From CAYLHX01 sp964383675 (GTDB taxonomy: Bacteria; Patescibacteriota; Gracilibacteria; UBA1369; LOWO2-01-FULL-3), in the NCBI GenBank assembly GCA_964383675.1, contig CAYLHX010000024.1, forward strand, positions 1 to 20,395: a stretch of DNA of 20,395 nt, in the 5' to 3' direction. Under the pieces are notes generated by a model, which saw only the letters and a list, made by a program, of their open reading frames with translations, was not told the DNA's origin and made no database searches. Position numbers and translations under genes: made by a program. Below are positions 1 to 8,106 of this stretch, in pieces. Numbering within the stretch: the first letter of the stretch is position 1; every line of letters begins with the position of its first letter.

Positions 1-1
1 G

Positions 2-2278
2 GCAGGGAACTTTTTTTTGGAACAGCAATTCGCTTCCAGCGATTCATCCGTATTTCAAGAGTTTTCCGAATTCAATTATGAAGAGCTGAATATACTTCAT
101 CATCATGGCTTGGTAAGGTTTGACTCCGTTCAAGGTCTGTCAAACAGTGTAAAGCCTCTTGTGTATGAGGGGGAGGGGTATGTTTTTGAGGTGGATTCGG
201 CAAAATTTTGGGCTAATTTTATGATCAGTGACGTAAAAGTTAATTTTTTGGTCGGTGACGTGGTACTTATTCCCAACAATGCCGTTTTTGATCTGGAGTT
301 TGATGGGGAAAACCTCACTTTGAGTGTTTTTGACGGTGATGTCTATCTGGGATTTTTGAATGATGGTATTGAGGTTACGGAGTATGAGGATCAATATAGT
401 CCTTTATTTATGAATCGCATGTTGGTTCCGCGTGATACGCAGGTGATTATTGATGTAGATCAGATTACCTCCAAGATTGAGGCACTACTTTATACCAAGC
501 TGGTGAAGGAGTTTAAGTTTTCGGGCATTCCATCCTCCAAATTCGAAGAACAATGGGTTTTGACCAATAGTCAAGAGGATGCCAAATATTTGGAAACCGC
601 GAAGCAGAAGGTTGTGGCGGATATTTTGGATATTGGCACAAAGATAGACGAGAGCGGTTTGGGCCAGTTTGTGTTTTGGGCGGAGGAAAACCTGATTTTT
701 GTCGAGGAAAAGAAGCGATTGGTGGTTTTTGATCATCTTTTCAATTATTTGGATGATGCCATTTTTTACGCCACTGAAGGCGACAGTGTGAAAATGAATG
801 AGAGTCTTTTGGGTTTTGATGAATACCTCTTAACGTTACCGGTCACTTTTACGGAAAGTGAGGAGTTTTACGATCATTTTGATGCTTACATAGATGTTTT
901 GTCGGTCTTTAATGTGGATGATCCTCAGTATGAAATATTCTTAAAACTTATAGATAAAAAGTTCCATCAGAATCGTGGGCAGCATGAGGTGGTGGAGCGT
1001 TTGTGGCTGGATATTTATGATGGCCTGAATACCAGTACTGTGGCCGCTGAAGAGGCTGTAAATAATTACTTCAAATACTTTGGCCCCACCTTGGGCAAGA
1101 TTTCTGACGTAGATTTTTACAACCACTATATTACCTATAACAATCAGCTTTTTGATAACCTATTGTTACGTCATCCTATTTTCTATAAGGATGGTTATTT
1201 TGCCATGAAGAGCGCCTTTGAAAACGAGCTTTTGAAGCTTTATGAAGAAGGCCAATTGAAGGAGGAGCTAAAGCAGGCTTTTATCAGTCAGAAAATTGAT
1301 TTTTTGAAGCGCCTGATGAAGTTCTTCTTCGATGAGGAAAATATTGATATAAATGAGGCCAAAGAGATTTTGGAGCGTCTTTGGGAGGAGGTTAATGACC
1401 TTATGCCACCCGAGAGTAGCGCTTTGGCGGTAACTGAAGTTTTTGAAAGTCAGCTTGAAGATATCGATGATTTTTGGGGCTATTTGGAGGATTCCCGTTA
1501 TAACAGTACGAAAACATACGGTTTGACCCATGAGGATCGCTATAAAAAATATTTGGAAGACCGTGACCGAATATGGAGTTACATCGACATTCAGGCCGAT
1601 ATTGTCGGTGACACCAGTGGGCTTGAACAAACTGTGGAAGAGGTGCAGGCCGAGGTTGAAGAGTTCTTTAAGTCACATGAAGATGTGAGTCAGGTTCAAC
1701 TTACGGATTTGAGTGATGCCGGTCAGCGGTTTATCAATGTAACCGGTGTAATTGGAGGATATCCTTTTAAGGCTCAATTTGATCGTGACCAGTTGTCACT
1801 TAAGGACGTGTATGTTTATGAAAAGTTGGTTTCTGATCGTTCGGTGAAGCTGGATAATCTATTGGATATTATCAAAGAACAGTTGGTGGATTTTGTGGAA
1901 GAAAACGCCAATGGCGAAGAGTATACGGTTGAAAGTTTCGCTGAAAGAGCTGCACGAGTTTACATAGCCCAAAAAATCAGTGAATACGGATTTGAGATCG
2001 ACCTGGAAGATGTGGCTGTTTTGGACGAATTGAATGCGGTTTACCGAATTGAGGAGATCAATCTGGAAAATGAAACCGCAACTTTTGTGACATTCGACTT
2101 TCTGATGAACGGTGAAATCGCCACTAACGTTTTCCTTTCAATTAAAGGTAGCCCGGTAGTGTTGCAAGGTAAATATTCTTTGGATGAATTAAAGGATCTT
2201 GTAATCGCTGAAGGCGAATTTCAGTCTGCCGAAGAGTCTACCGACTTAGATGAAGATTCCGAAGTCATTTCGCGTTAG
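2..2278 (+). CDS. Large acidic protein of unknown function, 5' end outside the window
   Basis: The frame is open from the first bases of the window to a TAG stop. The first possible start inside is a TTG at 17 with no SD, so the true start most likely lies upstream and at least 758 residues are visible. The protein is very rich in Asp, Glu, Phe and Leu. Its first ~110 visible residues are beta-rich, with a stretch (around NFLVGDVVLI and LSVFDGDVYLGF) that loosely resembles the FecR-type beta domain; this is only a resemblance. The middle (about 130-560) is predicted mostly helical. The C-terminal ~200 residues include a second beta-containing part and end in a Glu/Asp/Ser-rich tail. No membrane segment or catalytic motif is visible in this part, but a signal peptide or anchor could lie in the missing N-terminus. 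Family and function are unknown. Confidence 0.8.
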   Translation, partial: AGNFFLEQQFASSDSSVFQEFSEFNYEELNILHHHGLVRFDSVQGLSNSVKPLVYEGEGYVFEVDSAKFWANFMISDVKVNFLVGDVVLIPNNAVFDLEFDGENLTLSVFDGDVYLGFLNDGIEVTEYEDQYSPLFMNRMLVPRDTQVIIDVDQITSKIEALLYTKLVKEFKFSGIPSSKFEEQWVLTNSQEDAKYLETAKQKVVADILDIGTKIDESGLGQFVFWAEENLIFVEEKKRLVVFDHLFNYLDDAIFYATEGDSVKMNESLLGFDEYLLTLPVTFTESEEFYDHFDAYIDVLSVFNVDDPQYEIFLKLIDKKFHQNRGQHEVVERLWLDIYDGLNTSTVAAEEAVNNYFKYFGPTLGKISDVDFYNHYITYNNQLFDNLLLRHPIFYKDGYFAMKSAFENELLKLYEEGQLKEELKQAFISQKIDFLKRLMKFFFDEENIDINEAKEILERLWEEVNDLMPPESSALAVTEVFESQLEDIDDFWGYLEDSRYNSTKTYGLTHEDRYKKYLEDRDRIWSYIDIQADIVGDTSGLEQTVEEVQAEVEEFFKSHEDVSQVQLTDLSDAGQRFINVTGVIGGYPFKAQFDRDQLSLKDVYVYEKLVSDRSVKLDNLLDIIKEQLVDFVEENANGEEYTVESFAERAARVYIAQKISEYGFEIDLEDVAVLDELNAVYRIEEINLENETATFVTFDFLMNGEIATNVFLSIKGSPVVLQGKYSLDELKDLVIAEGEFQSAEESTDLDEDSEVISR

Positions 2279-2296
2279 GTCGGGAAGAATTTTCCC

Positions 2297-2325
2297 CTGA
2301 CAAACAGCTTTACTTGTGCTAAAGT
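2297..2325 (+). promoter_or_regulatory. Predicted gyrB promoter
   Basis: CTGACA (2297-2302) and TAAAGT (2320-2325) are separated by exactly 17 bases, a reasonable sigma-70-type match. Transcription would start near 2332, giving a ~30-base 5' UTR for gyrB. An 8-base inverted repeat, CGGGAAGA (2281-2288) and TCTTCCCG (2325-2332), brackets the promoter and could be an operator. This is prediction only. Confidence 0.5.
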
Positions 2326-2361
2326 CTTCCCGTGTTTTAATTAGCTCAGTAATTTTCGCAT

Positions 2362-4278
2362 ATGTCAGATAATACAGTTAATCCCGGGCAGGAATATAGT
2401 GCCGAGCAGATCCAGGTTTTAGAGGGGCTTTCCGCTGTAAGAAAGAGGCCGGGAATGTATATTGGTTCAACAGACGTTACCGGTTTACACCATTTGGTTT
2501 GGGAGATTGTGGACAATGCCATCGATGAGGCTATGGCCGGGTATTGTACGGATATCGACGTGGTTATAATGAAAGATGGGGGAGTGAGCGTGGAGGATAA
2601 TGGTCGTGGTATTCCGGTTGATAAACATTCAAAAACAGGTAAATCGGCTTTGGAAACGGTGATGACGGTGCTGCATGCCGGAGGTAAGTTTGGCGGTGGT
2701 GGTTATAAGGTTTCCGGTGGTTTGCATGGTGTTGGTGTGTCGGTTGTAAACGCTCTTTCACTTAATACGATTGCCGAAGTTTATCGCGACGGTAAGGTTT
2801 ATCGTCAGGAGTATCACCGTGGTGATACCGGCGGTGAATTGGAAATTGTTGCCGATACCGATAAACGTGGAACCAAGATCACTTTTTATCCGGATGAAGA
2901 GATTTTTGACACTACTAATTTTGATTATCAGACAATTTTAAACAGACTGCGTCAGCAGGCTTATCTTACCAAAGGTGTGAAAATATCGGTGGTGGATGAG
3001 CGTGAGGCCAAGAAGTATTGTTTTTATTTTGAAGGAGGTCTGAAATCGTATGTTCAGCATTTGAATAAGAATAAGGAGAAGATTGGTGGTGTGGTTTATG
3101 TGGAGCGTGAAGTGGAAGAGGGGATGGTTGAGATTGCTTTGCAATATACCGGTACTTTTCAGGAGACAATTTATACTTTTGCCAACAATATCCATACTGT
3201 GGATGGTGGCATGCACCTTACCGGCTTTAAGTCGGCTTTGACACGTACTATCAATGCTTATGCCCGCAGCAACGATTTGTTGAAAGATAAAGATGACAAT
3301 CTATTGGCCGATGATGTGCGTGAAGGACTTACTGCTATCGTGTCGGTTAAGCTTGCGGATCCACAGTTCGAGGGGCAAACCAAGGGAAAACTTGGTAATG
3401 CCGAGATGCGTACTGCTGTTGAGGCGGTATTTAATGAGGCTTTTGCCGAATATCTTGAAGAGCATCCTGGTGATGGAAGAGCGGTAATCGGAAAATGTTT
3501 GTTGGCGGCGCGAGCACGTATGGCTGCGCGAGCGGCGCGTGATACGGTTATTCGTAAAGGAGCGCTGGAGGGAATGACCTTGCCTGGTAAGTTGGCCGAC
3601 TGTTCAAGTAAAGATCCAAGCAATTCCGAATTGTTTATTGTAGAGGGAGATAGTGCGGGTGGTAGTGCCAAGCAGGGGCGTAATCGTGAATTTCAGGCTA
3701 TTTTGCCTTTGCGTGGTAAAATTTTGAATGTGGAACAGGCTCGGTTGGATAGAATATTGGCCAACAATGAGGTTAAGAACTTGGTTATTGCCTTGGGTGT
3801 CGGTATTGGTGAGACCTTTGATGTTTCGAGGCTTCGTTATCACAAGATTGTGATCATGACGGATGCGGATGTTGATGGTGCGCATATCAGAACTTTGGTT
3901 TTAACTTTGTTCTATCGCTATTTCCGTCAGATTATCGAGGATGGTTATCTTTATATCGCCCAGCCGCCACTTTATAAAATCGCTTTAGGCAAAAAGGTCC
4001 ACTATGTGTATACCGATAAAGAAAAGGAGGATGTATTGAAAGGTTTTAGTCCGGATGCCAAATACTCTCTTCAACGATATAAAGGTTTGGGAGAAATGAA
4101 TCCGGATCAGCTTTGGGAGACCACTATGGATCCAGAGTATCGTACTATGCTTCAGGTTTCTGTTGAAGATGCTGAACGTGCCGATGAGGTTTTCGACACT
4201 TTGATGGGGTCTGAGGTTATGCCGAGAAAGAAGTTTATTCAGGCCTATGCCAAGAAGGTTAAGAACCTTGATGTTTAA
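2362..4278 (+). CDS. gyrB: DNA gyrase subunit B
   Basis: ATPase subunit of type IIA topoisomerase; with GyrA it introduces negative supercoils into DNA. The 638-residue length is normal for the short GyrB form. The GHKL ATPase domain shows EIVDNAIDEA (48-57, with the Mg-binding Asn), DNGRGIP (79-85) and the ATP lid GGKFGGGGYKVSGGLHGVG (107-125). The transducer domain carries the QTK loop (EGQTKGKLGN). The TOPRIM domain has EGDSAGG (428-434) and DADVDG (501-506), and the GyrB tail motif QRYKGLGEMNPDQLW starts at 571. The lid sequence favours GyrB over ParE. The ATG start has no SD; the start region aligns with the usual GyrB N-terminus. gyrA is not in the window. rpsU follows after 74 bases with its own promoter. 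Confidence 0.97.
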   Translation: MSDNTVNPGQEYSAEQIQVLEGLSAVRKRPGMYIGSTDVTGLHHLVWEIVDNAIDEAMAGYCTDIDVVIMKDGGVSVEDNGRGIPVDKHSKTGKSALETVMTVLHAGGKFGGGGYKVSGGLHGVGVSVVNALSLNTIAEVYRDGKVYRQEYHRGDTGGELEIVADTDKRGTKITFYPDEEIFDTTNFDYQTILNRLRQQAYLTKGVKISVVDEREAKKYCFYFEGGLKSYVQHLNKNKEKIGGVVYVEREVEEGMVEIALQYTGTFQETIYTFANNIHTVDGGMHLTGFKSALTRTINAYARSNDLLKDKDDNLLADDVREGLTAIVSVKLADPQFEGQTKGKLGNAEMRTAVEAVFNEAFAEYLEEHPGDGRAVIGKCLLAARARMAARAARDTVIRKGALEGMTLPGKLADCSSKDPSNSELFIVEGDSAGGSAKQGRNREFQAILPLRGKILNVEQARLDRILANNEVKNLVIALGVGIGETFDVSRLRYHKIVIMTDADVDGAHIRTLVLTLFYRYFRQIIEDGYLYIAQPPLYKIALGKKVHYVYTDKEKEDVLKGFSPDAKYSLQRYKGLGEMNPDQLWETTMDPEYRTMLQVSVEDAERADEVFDTLMGSEVMPRKKFIQAYAKKVKNLDV

Positions 4279-4283
4279 AAGCC

Positions 4284-4311
4284 TTGATTTTTGGTTATTT
4301 ATGCTTATAAT
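4284..4311 (+). promoter_or_regulatory. Predicted rpsU promoter
   Basis: TTGATT (4284-4289), a 16-base spacer and a perfect TATAAT (4306-4311) lie in the 74-base gap between gyrB and rpsU. The start of transcription would fall near 4318, leaving a ~35-base UTR that contains the strong SD. It is one of the best promoter matches in the window, as expected for a ribosomal protein gene. Confidence 0.6.
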
Positions 4312-4336
4312 GCCTTTGTTCTAAATTAAAACAATT

Positions 4337-4348
4337 AAAAGGAGGTGA
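4337..4348 (+). promoter_or_regulatory. Full-length Shine-Dalgarno site of rpsU
   Basis: AAAAGGAGGTGA matches the complete complement of the canonical 16S 3' tail, and GGAGG ends seven bases before the ATG. No other gene whose start lies in the window has a recognisable GGAGG-type site, so this one is unusual. It may be a target for bS21 autoregulation (see findings). Confidence 0.85.
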
Positions 4349-4352
4349 GGAT

Positions 4353-4559
4353 ATGCAAGTAGTAGTTTGGAAAAATGAGAAGGAATCTAATGAAAGATTG
4401 ATCGCACGTTTCAATAAGAAAGTGCAGGCTAGTCGTAAGATCTTGAAGGTTCGCAGTGAAAGGTATCACGAAAAACCTAACACTAAAAACCAGCAGAGAG
4501 AAGCGGCGATTATGCGCGAATACCATAGAGCGCGTAAAGAGAAAAACAGATTCTATTAA
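4353..4559 (+). CDS. rpsU: 30S ribosomal protein bS21
   Basis: Small basic 68-residue protein of the 30S subunit that sits near the anti-SD end of 16S rRNA and supports initiation. The bS21 pattern is visible: a short beta start (MQVVVWKN), a RFNKKV segment, a long Lys/Arg-rich helix, the EKPNTK turn (equivalent to EKPTT of E. coli) and a C-terminal RFY (compare RLY of E. coli). The ATG is fixed by the perfect SD seven bases upstream. The gene has its own promoter upstream and a strong intrinsic terminator 17 bases downstream, so it can be a monocistronic unit, with prmC-prfA possibly reached by read-through. Confidence 0.93.
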   Translation: MQVVVWKNEKESNERLIARFNKKVQASRKILKVRSERYHEKPNTKNQQREAAIMREYHRARKEKNRFY

Positions 4560-4576
4560 TGATAAGTTAACTGAAT

Positions 4577-4609
4577 TGCACAAGGTCACTCTTGTGCAGT
4601 TTTGTTTTT
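4577..4609 (+). terminator. Intrinsic terminator after rpsU, abutting the prmC start
   Basis: TGCACAAG (4577-4584) and CTTGTGCA (4591-4598) form a perfect 8-bp stem with a 6-base loop, followed by a T-rich run (4600-4609, interrupted by one G). The run ends directly at the prmC ATG at 4610, so prmC has no leader of its own beyond this element. Confidence 0.85.
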
Positions 4610-5467
4610 ATGCTAATTTCTGAAGTCTTGAAGCAGGGAGTGGATTTCTTGGGCCAAGAGCGCGAGAGTTCCTTGGAGTGCGAAGTTTTGTTGGCTTATG
4701 TTTTAGGGGTTGGAAGAGAATATTTGGTGGCAAACTCTGAGGAGGAGATTGCGGAAGAGTTGGTGTTGTTATTCAGGAATTATTTGAAACGGATTCAGGA
4801 TGGTGTACCTTTGGCCTATATCACTAGAGAAAAGGAGTTTTTTGGTTTGAATTTCTATGTTGATGAGCGGGTGCTTATTCCCCGTCCGGAGACCGAGCAC
4901 TTGGTAGAAAGGGCTTTAAAGCTGTTGGAGCAGCAGGGCCGTGATTCGGCCGTAAGGCTTTTGGATGTAGGTGTTGGGAGTGGAAATATCTCCATTTCTC
5001 TGGCTAAAAATTTGCCAAGTGAAGAAATCGGGCAAATTGATGCGGTGGACCTGGCTCCGGGTGCGCTTGAAGTGGCCCGCCTTAATGCGGAACAGCATGG
5101 GGTGGAGGATAGGTTTCATTTTTACCAAAGTGATCTTTTGGAATGTGTTGATGATGAGGCTGAGTATGACCTGATAGTGGCAAACTTACCTTATATCGGG
5201 GAAATTATGCATCGCTATGTTTCTGAAGAGACAGAAAAGTATGAGCCTAACTTGGCGCTCTTCGGAGGTAGTACTGGTTTGGAGTTGTATAAAAAAATGT
5301 TTCAACAGTTGAAAGAGAAGAGAATTAGTTTCTCATATATGGTGGGAGAATTTGGTTTTGGGCAGGGAGATGATATGCGTGAATTATTGAGTAATTATTT
5401 TGATCGAAACTGGAGAATTGAATCTGACTTAGCGGGAATTGATAGATTATTTTATATTTTTGGATAA
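4610..5467 (+). CDS. prmC: Release factor glutamine N5-methyltransferase
   Basis: Uses S-adenosylmethionine to methylate the Gln of the GGQ motif in release factors, increasing peptide release. The 285-residue protein has the helical N-terminal domain, the IPRPETEHLVE segment typical of HemK/PrmC, SAM motif I (LLDVGVGSGNISISLA) and the acidic motif VDLAP. The catalytic motif is NLPY (192-195) rather than the usual NPPY. A TTG six codons upstream (4592) is in frame but lies inside the terminator stem, so ATG 4610 is preferred. No SD is present. prfA, encoding its substrate, follows after 9 bases, which is strong contextual support. The order prmC-prfA is the reverse of the common prfA-prmC. 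Confidence 0.93.
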   Translation: MLISEVLKQGVDFLGQERESSLECEVLLAYVLGVGREYLVANSEEEIAEELVLLFRNYLKRIQDGVPLAYITREKEFFGLNFYVDERVLIPRPETEHLVERALKLLEQQGRDSAVRLLDVGVGSGNISISLAKNLPSEEIGQIDAVDLAPGALEVARLNAEQHGVEDRFHFYQSDLLECVDDEAEYDLIVANLPYIGEIMHRYVSEETEKYEPNLALFGGSTGLELYKKMFQQLKEKRISFSYMVGEFGFGQGDDMRELLSNYFDRNWRIESDLAGIDRLFYIFG

Positions 5468-5476
5468 TATATATAC

Positions 5477-6550
5477 ATGTTAGATAAGCTGGAAAAATTA
5501 GAGGCGGAGTACCTAGGCTTGCAAGAACAGCTTGCAGACCCTGCGGTGATTGCCGATCAGGCGAAATATCGCGATTTGTCACGGCGTTACAAGTCTTTAC
5601 AAACTTCTGCTGACTTAGCTAAACGGTATCGTGAAGCTACTGAGGCGGCTACCGAGGCAGAGCAGATTTTGAAGGAGGAAAACGATGCTGATATTAAAGA
5701 GCTGGCAGAAAACCAGCTGAAAGAGGCCAATGCAAGTTTGGAAGAGTTAGAAGAAAAGGCAAAATTAGAACTTTTGCCTAAAGATTTGAATGATATGAAG
5801 GATTGTATAGTGGAAATTCGGGCCGGTGCCGGTGGCGATGAGGCGGGTATCTTCGCCAATGAACTTTCGAGAATGTATTTCCGCTTTGCTGAGAGTAGGG
5901 GATTGAAGGTTGAGCTTTTAAGTAAAAGTGAGGGGGCTCCGGGAGTGCTTAAGGAGATGATTTTTGCCATTCGTGGCGAAGGGGCTTACGGGTTAATGAA
6001 GTATGAGAGTGGCGTGCATCGTGTTCAGCGTGTACCGGTTACCGAGAGCCAGGGGAGAGTGCATACTTCAACGGCCTCGGTGGCGGTTTTGCCGGAGGCT
6101 GAGGAGGTGGATATTGAAATTAAAGAATCGGAGATCAAGGTGGATGTGTTTCGTTCCAGTGGGCCGGGTGGTCAATCGGTGAATACAACCGATTCGGCTG
6201 TAAGAATTACTCATGTTCCTACAGGTATTGTGGTTACTTGTCAGGATGAGAAATCTCAGTTGAAAAACAAGAATAAGGCGATAAACATTTTAAGAACTAG
6301 GCTTTACGATATGGAAGAAGAAAGGTTACGTAAGGAGAGGGGAGAGGAACGAGCCAGTCAGATCGGAACGGGTGATCGGAGTGAGAAGATTCGGACTTAT
6401 AATTTTCCGCAAGATCGAGTTACCGACCATCGTGTTAAAGAGAGCTGGAGTAATTTGCCCGGAATCATGGATGGTCAGATTGAGGAGCTTGTTGAACAGT
6501 TAAAAGCTTATGATCAGGAGAAGATGTTGGAGAAGGTTCAAGGTGTTTAG
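5477..6550 (+). CDS. prfA: Peptide chain release factor 1
   Basis: RF1 recognises UAA and UAG stop codons and triggers peptide release in the ribosome. The 357 residues match the family length. The helical N-terminal domain is followed by the codon-reading tripeptide PVT (187-189) within VQRVPVTESQGRVHTS, which marks RF1 rather than RF2 (SPF). The peptidyl-transfer motif GPGGQSVN has GGQ at 231-233, the target of PrmC. The C-terminus has the usual LPG(I)MDG segment. The ATG has no SD (AT-rich TATATATAC upstream); translation probably follows from prmC, 9 bases away. The stop TAG overlaps the stop of the convergent nadB by 4 bases (6547-6550). Confidence 0.97.
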   Translation: MLDKLEKLEAEYLGLQEQLADPAVIADQAKYRDLSRRYKSLQTSADLAKRYREATEAATEAEQILKEENDADIKELAENQLKEANASLEELEEKAKLELLPKDLNDMKDCIVEIRAGAGGDEAGIFANELSRMYFRFAESRGLKVELLSKSEGAPGVLKEMIFAIRGEGAYGLMKYESGVHRVQRVPVTESQGRVHTSTASVAVLPEAEEVDIEIKESEIKVDVFRSSGPGGQSVNTTDSAVRITHVPTGIVVTCQDEKSQLKNKNKAINILRTRLYDMEEERLRKERGEERASQIGTGDRSEKIRTYNFPQDRVTDHRVKESWSNLPGIMDGQIEELVEQLKAYDQEKMLEKVQGV

Positions 6551-8100
6551 AGCAGATTTTCAAATTTGCCGTTTTCCACAAAGTGACAACCCAGTGAGTG
6601 TCGTCTTTTGTGAGCTGCTTGTAGAATAGCCAAGCCCACTTCGGCCATGTTTTTTGCTTCGGTGATCTCTTGATTGGTGCTTTTTGGCTCTTCCTTTGTA
6701 GTTGCTTCCAAATCTTGTGCAATTTTATTGATCAATGATTTTAGTTTAGGTATGCCATCTTTTTTAATTGCTTTGCGATTGCGTACGATTCCGGCGTATT
6801 GCCACATTAACTTTTTTATTTCTCTTTTTATGGCTTTCGCCTCCTTGGTTTTGTCGGTGCTGGTTGTTAATTTGGTGTTTGTGATTTCTTTCTTTTGGAA
6901 TTTTTGTTCAAATTTTTTGAACTCTTCTTTTTCGGCTTCATTAATCTCCAGGTTGTCTATTATCTGATTACTAAATACTAAGGCTTCCAATAGGGAGTTT
7001 GAGGCCAGACGGTTGGCTCCGTGAACGCCGGTGCAGGTTACCTCGCCAAAGGCAAAGAGATTCTTGATCTTGGTTTTTCCTTGTAGGTCCGTTATAAGTC
7101 CACCACACTCATAATGAGCCGCCGGAGTGATAGGAATTTGATCTTTTGCCATGTCATAGCCGTATCTTTTAAGTGTTTCGTGTATTTTTGGAAAGCGTTT
7201 TTTTAGATAAGCAGTCTTCTTCTTGGTTATATCCAGGAACACTTTTTCACCTTTTTGTTCCTGGCGATAAATTTCTCGGGCAACTATGTCTCGCGGTGCC
7301 AAATCGCCAAGTTTGTGCAGCCCTTTCATTATGTCTTCCCCTTTGCCGTTGACCAACTTGCCACCTTCTCCCCTAACTGTTTCGGAGATCAGAAACTTGG
7401 GAAAAGTGTTTTTGTTTAGAGCGGTGGGGTGGAATTGAATGAATTCGAGATCTCTGGTCTTTAGTCCTGCCCGTATTCCGATAGCGATACCATCCCCTGT
7501 AGCGATATTGGCATTGGTGGTGCTTTTGTAAAGTTGGCCGATGCCTCCGGTTGCCAATACGGTTTTTAGTGCAAAAATTTTGTTCAAACTTTTACCTTTA
7601 ATGACTGAGGCTCCCAAACAACGTTTTTTGTAGATCAAAAGATCTAGAGCGAAGGTGTCTTCCATGATTTCTATGTTTGGATGTTCCTTGACCCTTTTTA
7701 CCAAGACTTCCTCGATTTCTTTCCCGGTATAATCACCGACATAAGCTATTCTACGGTGACTGTGTCCGCCTTCTTGAGTGAGCTTTAGCTTTCCCTTTTC
7801 TTTTGTGAACTCTACGCCGAGATCGATTAACCGGTAAAGAGCCTCCGGTGCCTTTTCAACCATAAAGCGGACTGCTTTTTTGTTGTTATGATAGCAGCCT
7901 GCTTCCAAGGTATCTTCGATATGCTTTGTGAAATCGTCGGTTTTGTCCAATACGCTGGCGATTCCTCCCTGAGCGTAGTTAGTGTTGGAGTCGATTATTT
8001 TCTTCTTTGTCACAATGATGACACTGCCTTTCTTCGCGGCGTTAAGAGCAAAATTTAGCCCCGAAATGCCGGATCCTATAATTAAAAAGTCGCTTTGCAT
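6547..8100 (-). CDS. nadB: L-aspartate oxidase
   Basis: FAD-dependent oxidation of L-aspartate to iminoaspartate, the first step of de novo NAD synthesis. The 517-residue protein shows the FAD dinucleotide fold GSGISG (9-14), NYAQGG (41-46), FHPTAL (223-228), TVRGEGG (241-247), RDIVARE (270-276), AHYECGG (328-334) and GANRLASNSLLE (361-372). These include the His and Arg residues that bind substrate in NadB. NYAQGG separates it from succinate dehydrogenase SdhA, which usually has HTxAAQGG. The C-terminal helical domain is Lys/Glu-rich and ends with RRHSLGCHF. nadA and nadC are not in the window, so it stands alone. A -10-like box lies so close to the ATG that a leaderless mRNA is possible. 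Its 3' end overlaps prfA. Confidence 0.93.
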   Translation of the reverse strand: MQSDFLIIGSGISGLNFALNAAKKGSVIIVTKKKIIDSNTNYAQGGIASVLDKTDDFTKHIEDTLEAGCYHNNKKAVRFMVEKAPEALYRLIDLGVEFTKEKGKLKLTQEGGHSHRRIAYVGDYTGKEIEEVLVKRVKEHPNIEIMEDTFALDLLIYKKRCLGASVIKGKSLNKIFALKTVLATGGIGQLYKSTTNANIATGDGIAIGIRAGLKTRDLEFIQFHPTALNKNTFPKFLISETVRGEGGKLVNGKGEDIMKGLHKLGDLAPRDIVAREIYRQEQKGEKVFLDITKKKTAYLKKRFPKIHETLKRYGYDMAKDQIPITPAAHYECGGLITDLQGKTKIKNLFAFGEVTCTGVHGANRLASNSLLEALVFSNQIIDNLEINEAEKEEFKKFEQKFQKKEITNTKLTTSTDKTKEAKAIKREIKKLMWQYAGIVRNRKAIKKDGIPKLKSLINKIAQDLEATTKEEPKSTNQEITEAKNMAEVGLAILQAAHKRRHSLGCHFVENGKFENLL

Positions 8101-8106
8101 GTTTTT

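Noticed and set aside
2282..2296. GGGAA...TTCCC hairpin as terminator of the first gene
   Set aside because: Only five pairs and no T-run after the stem.
4592..4609. TTG start six codons upstream for prmC
   Set aside because: It lies within the terminator stem and T-run; the ATG at 4610 gives the expected N-terminus.
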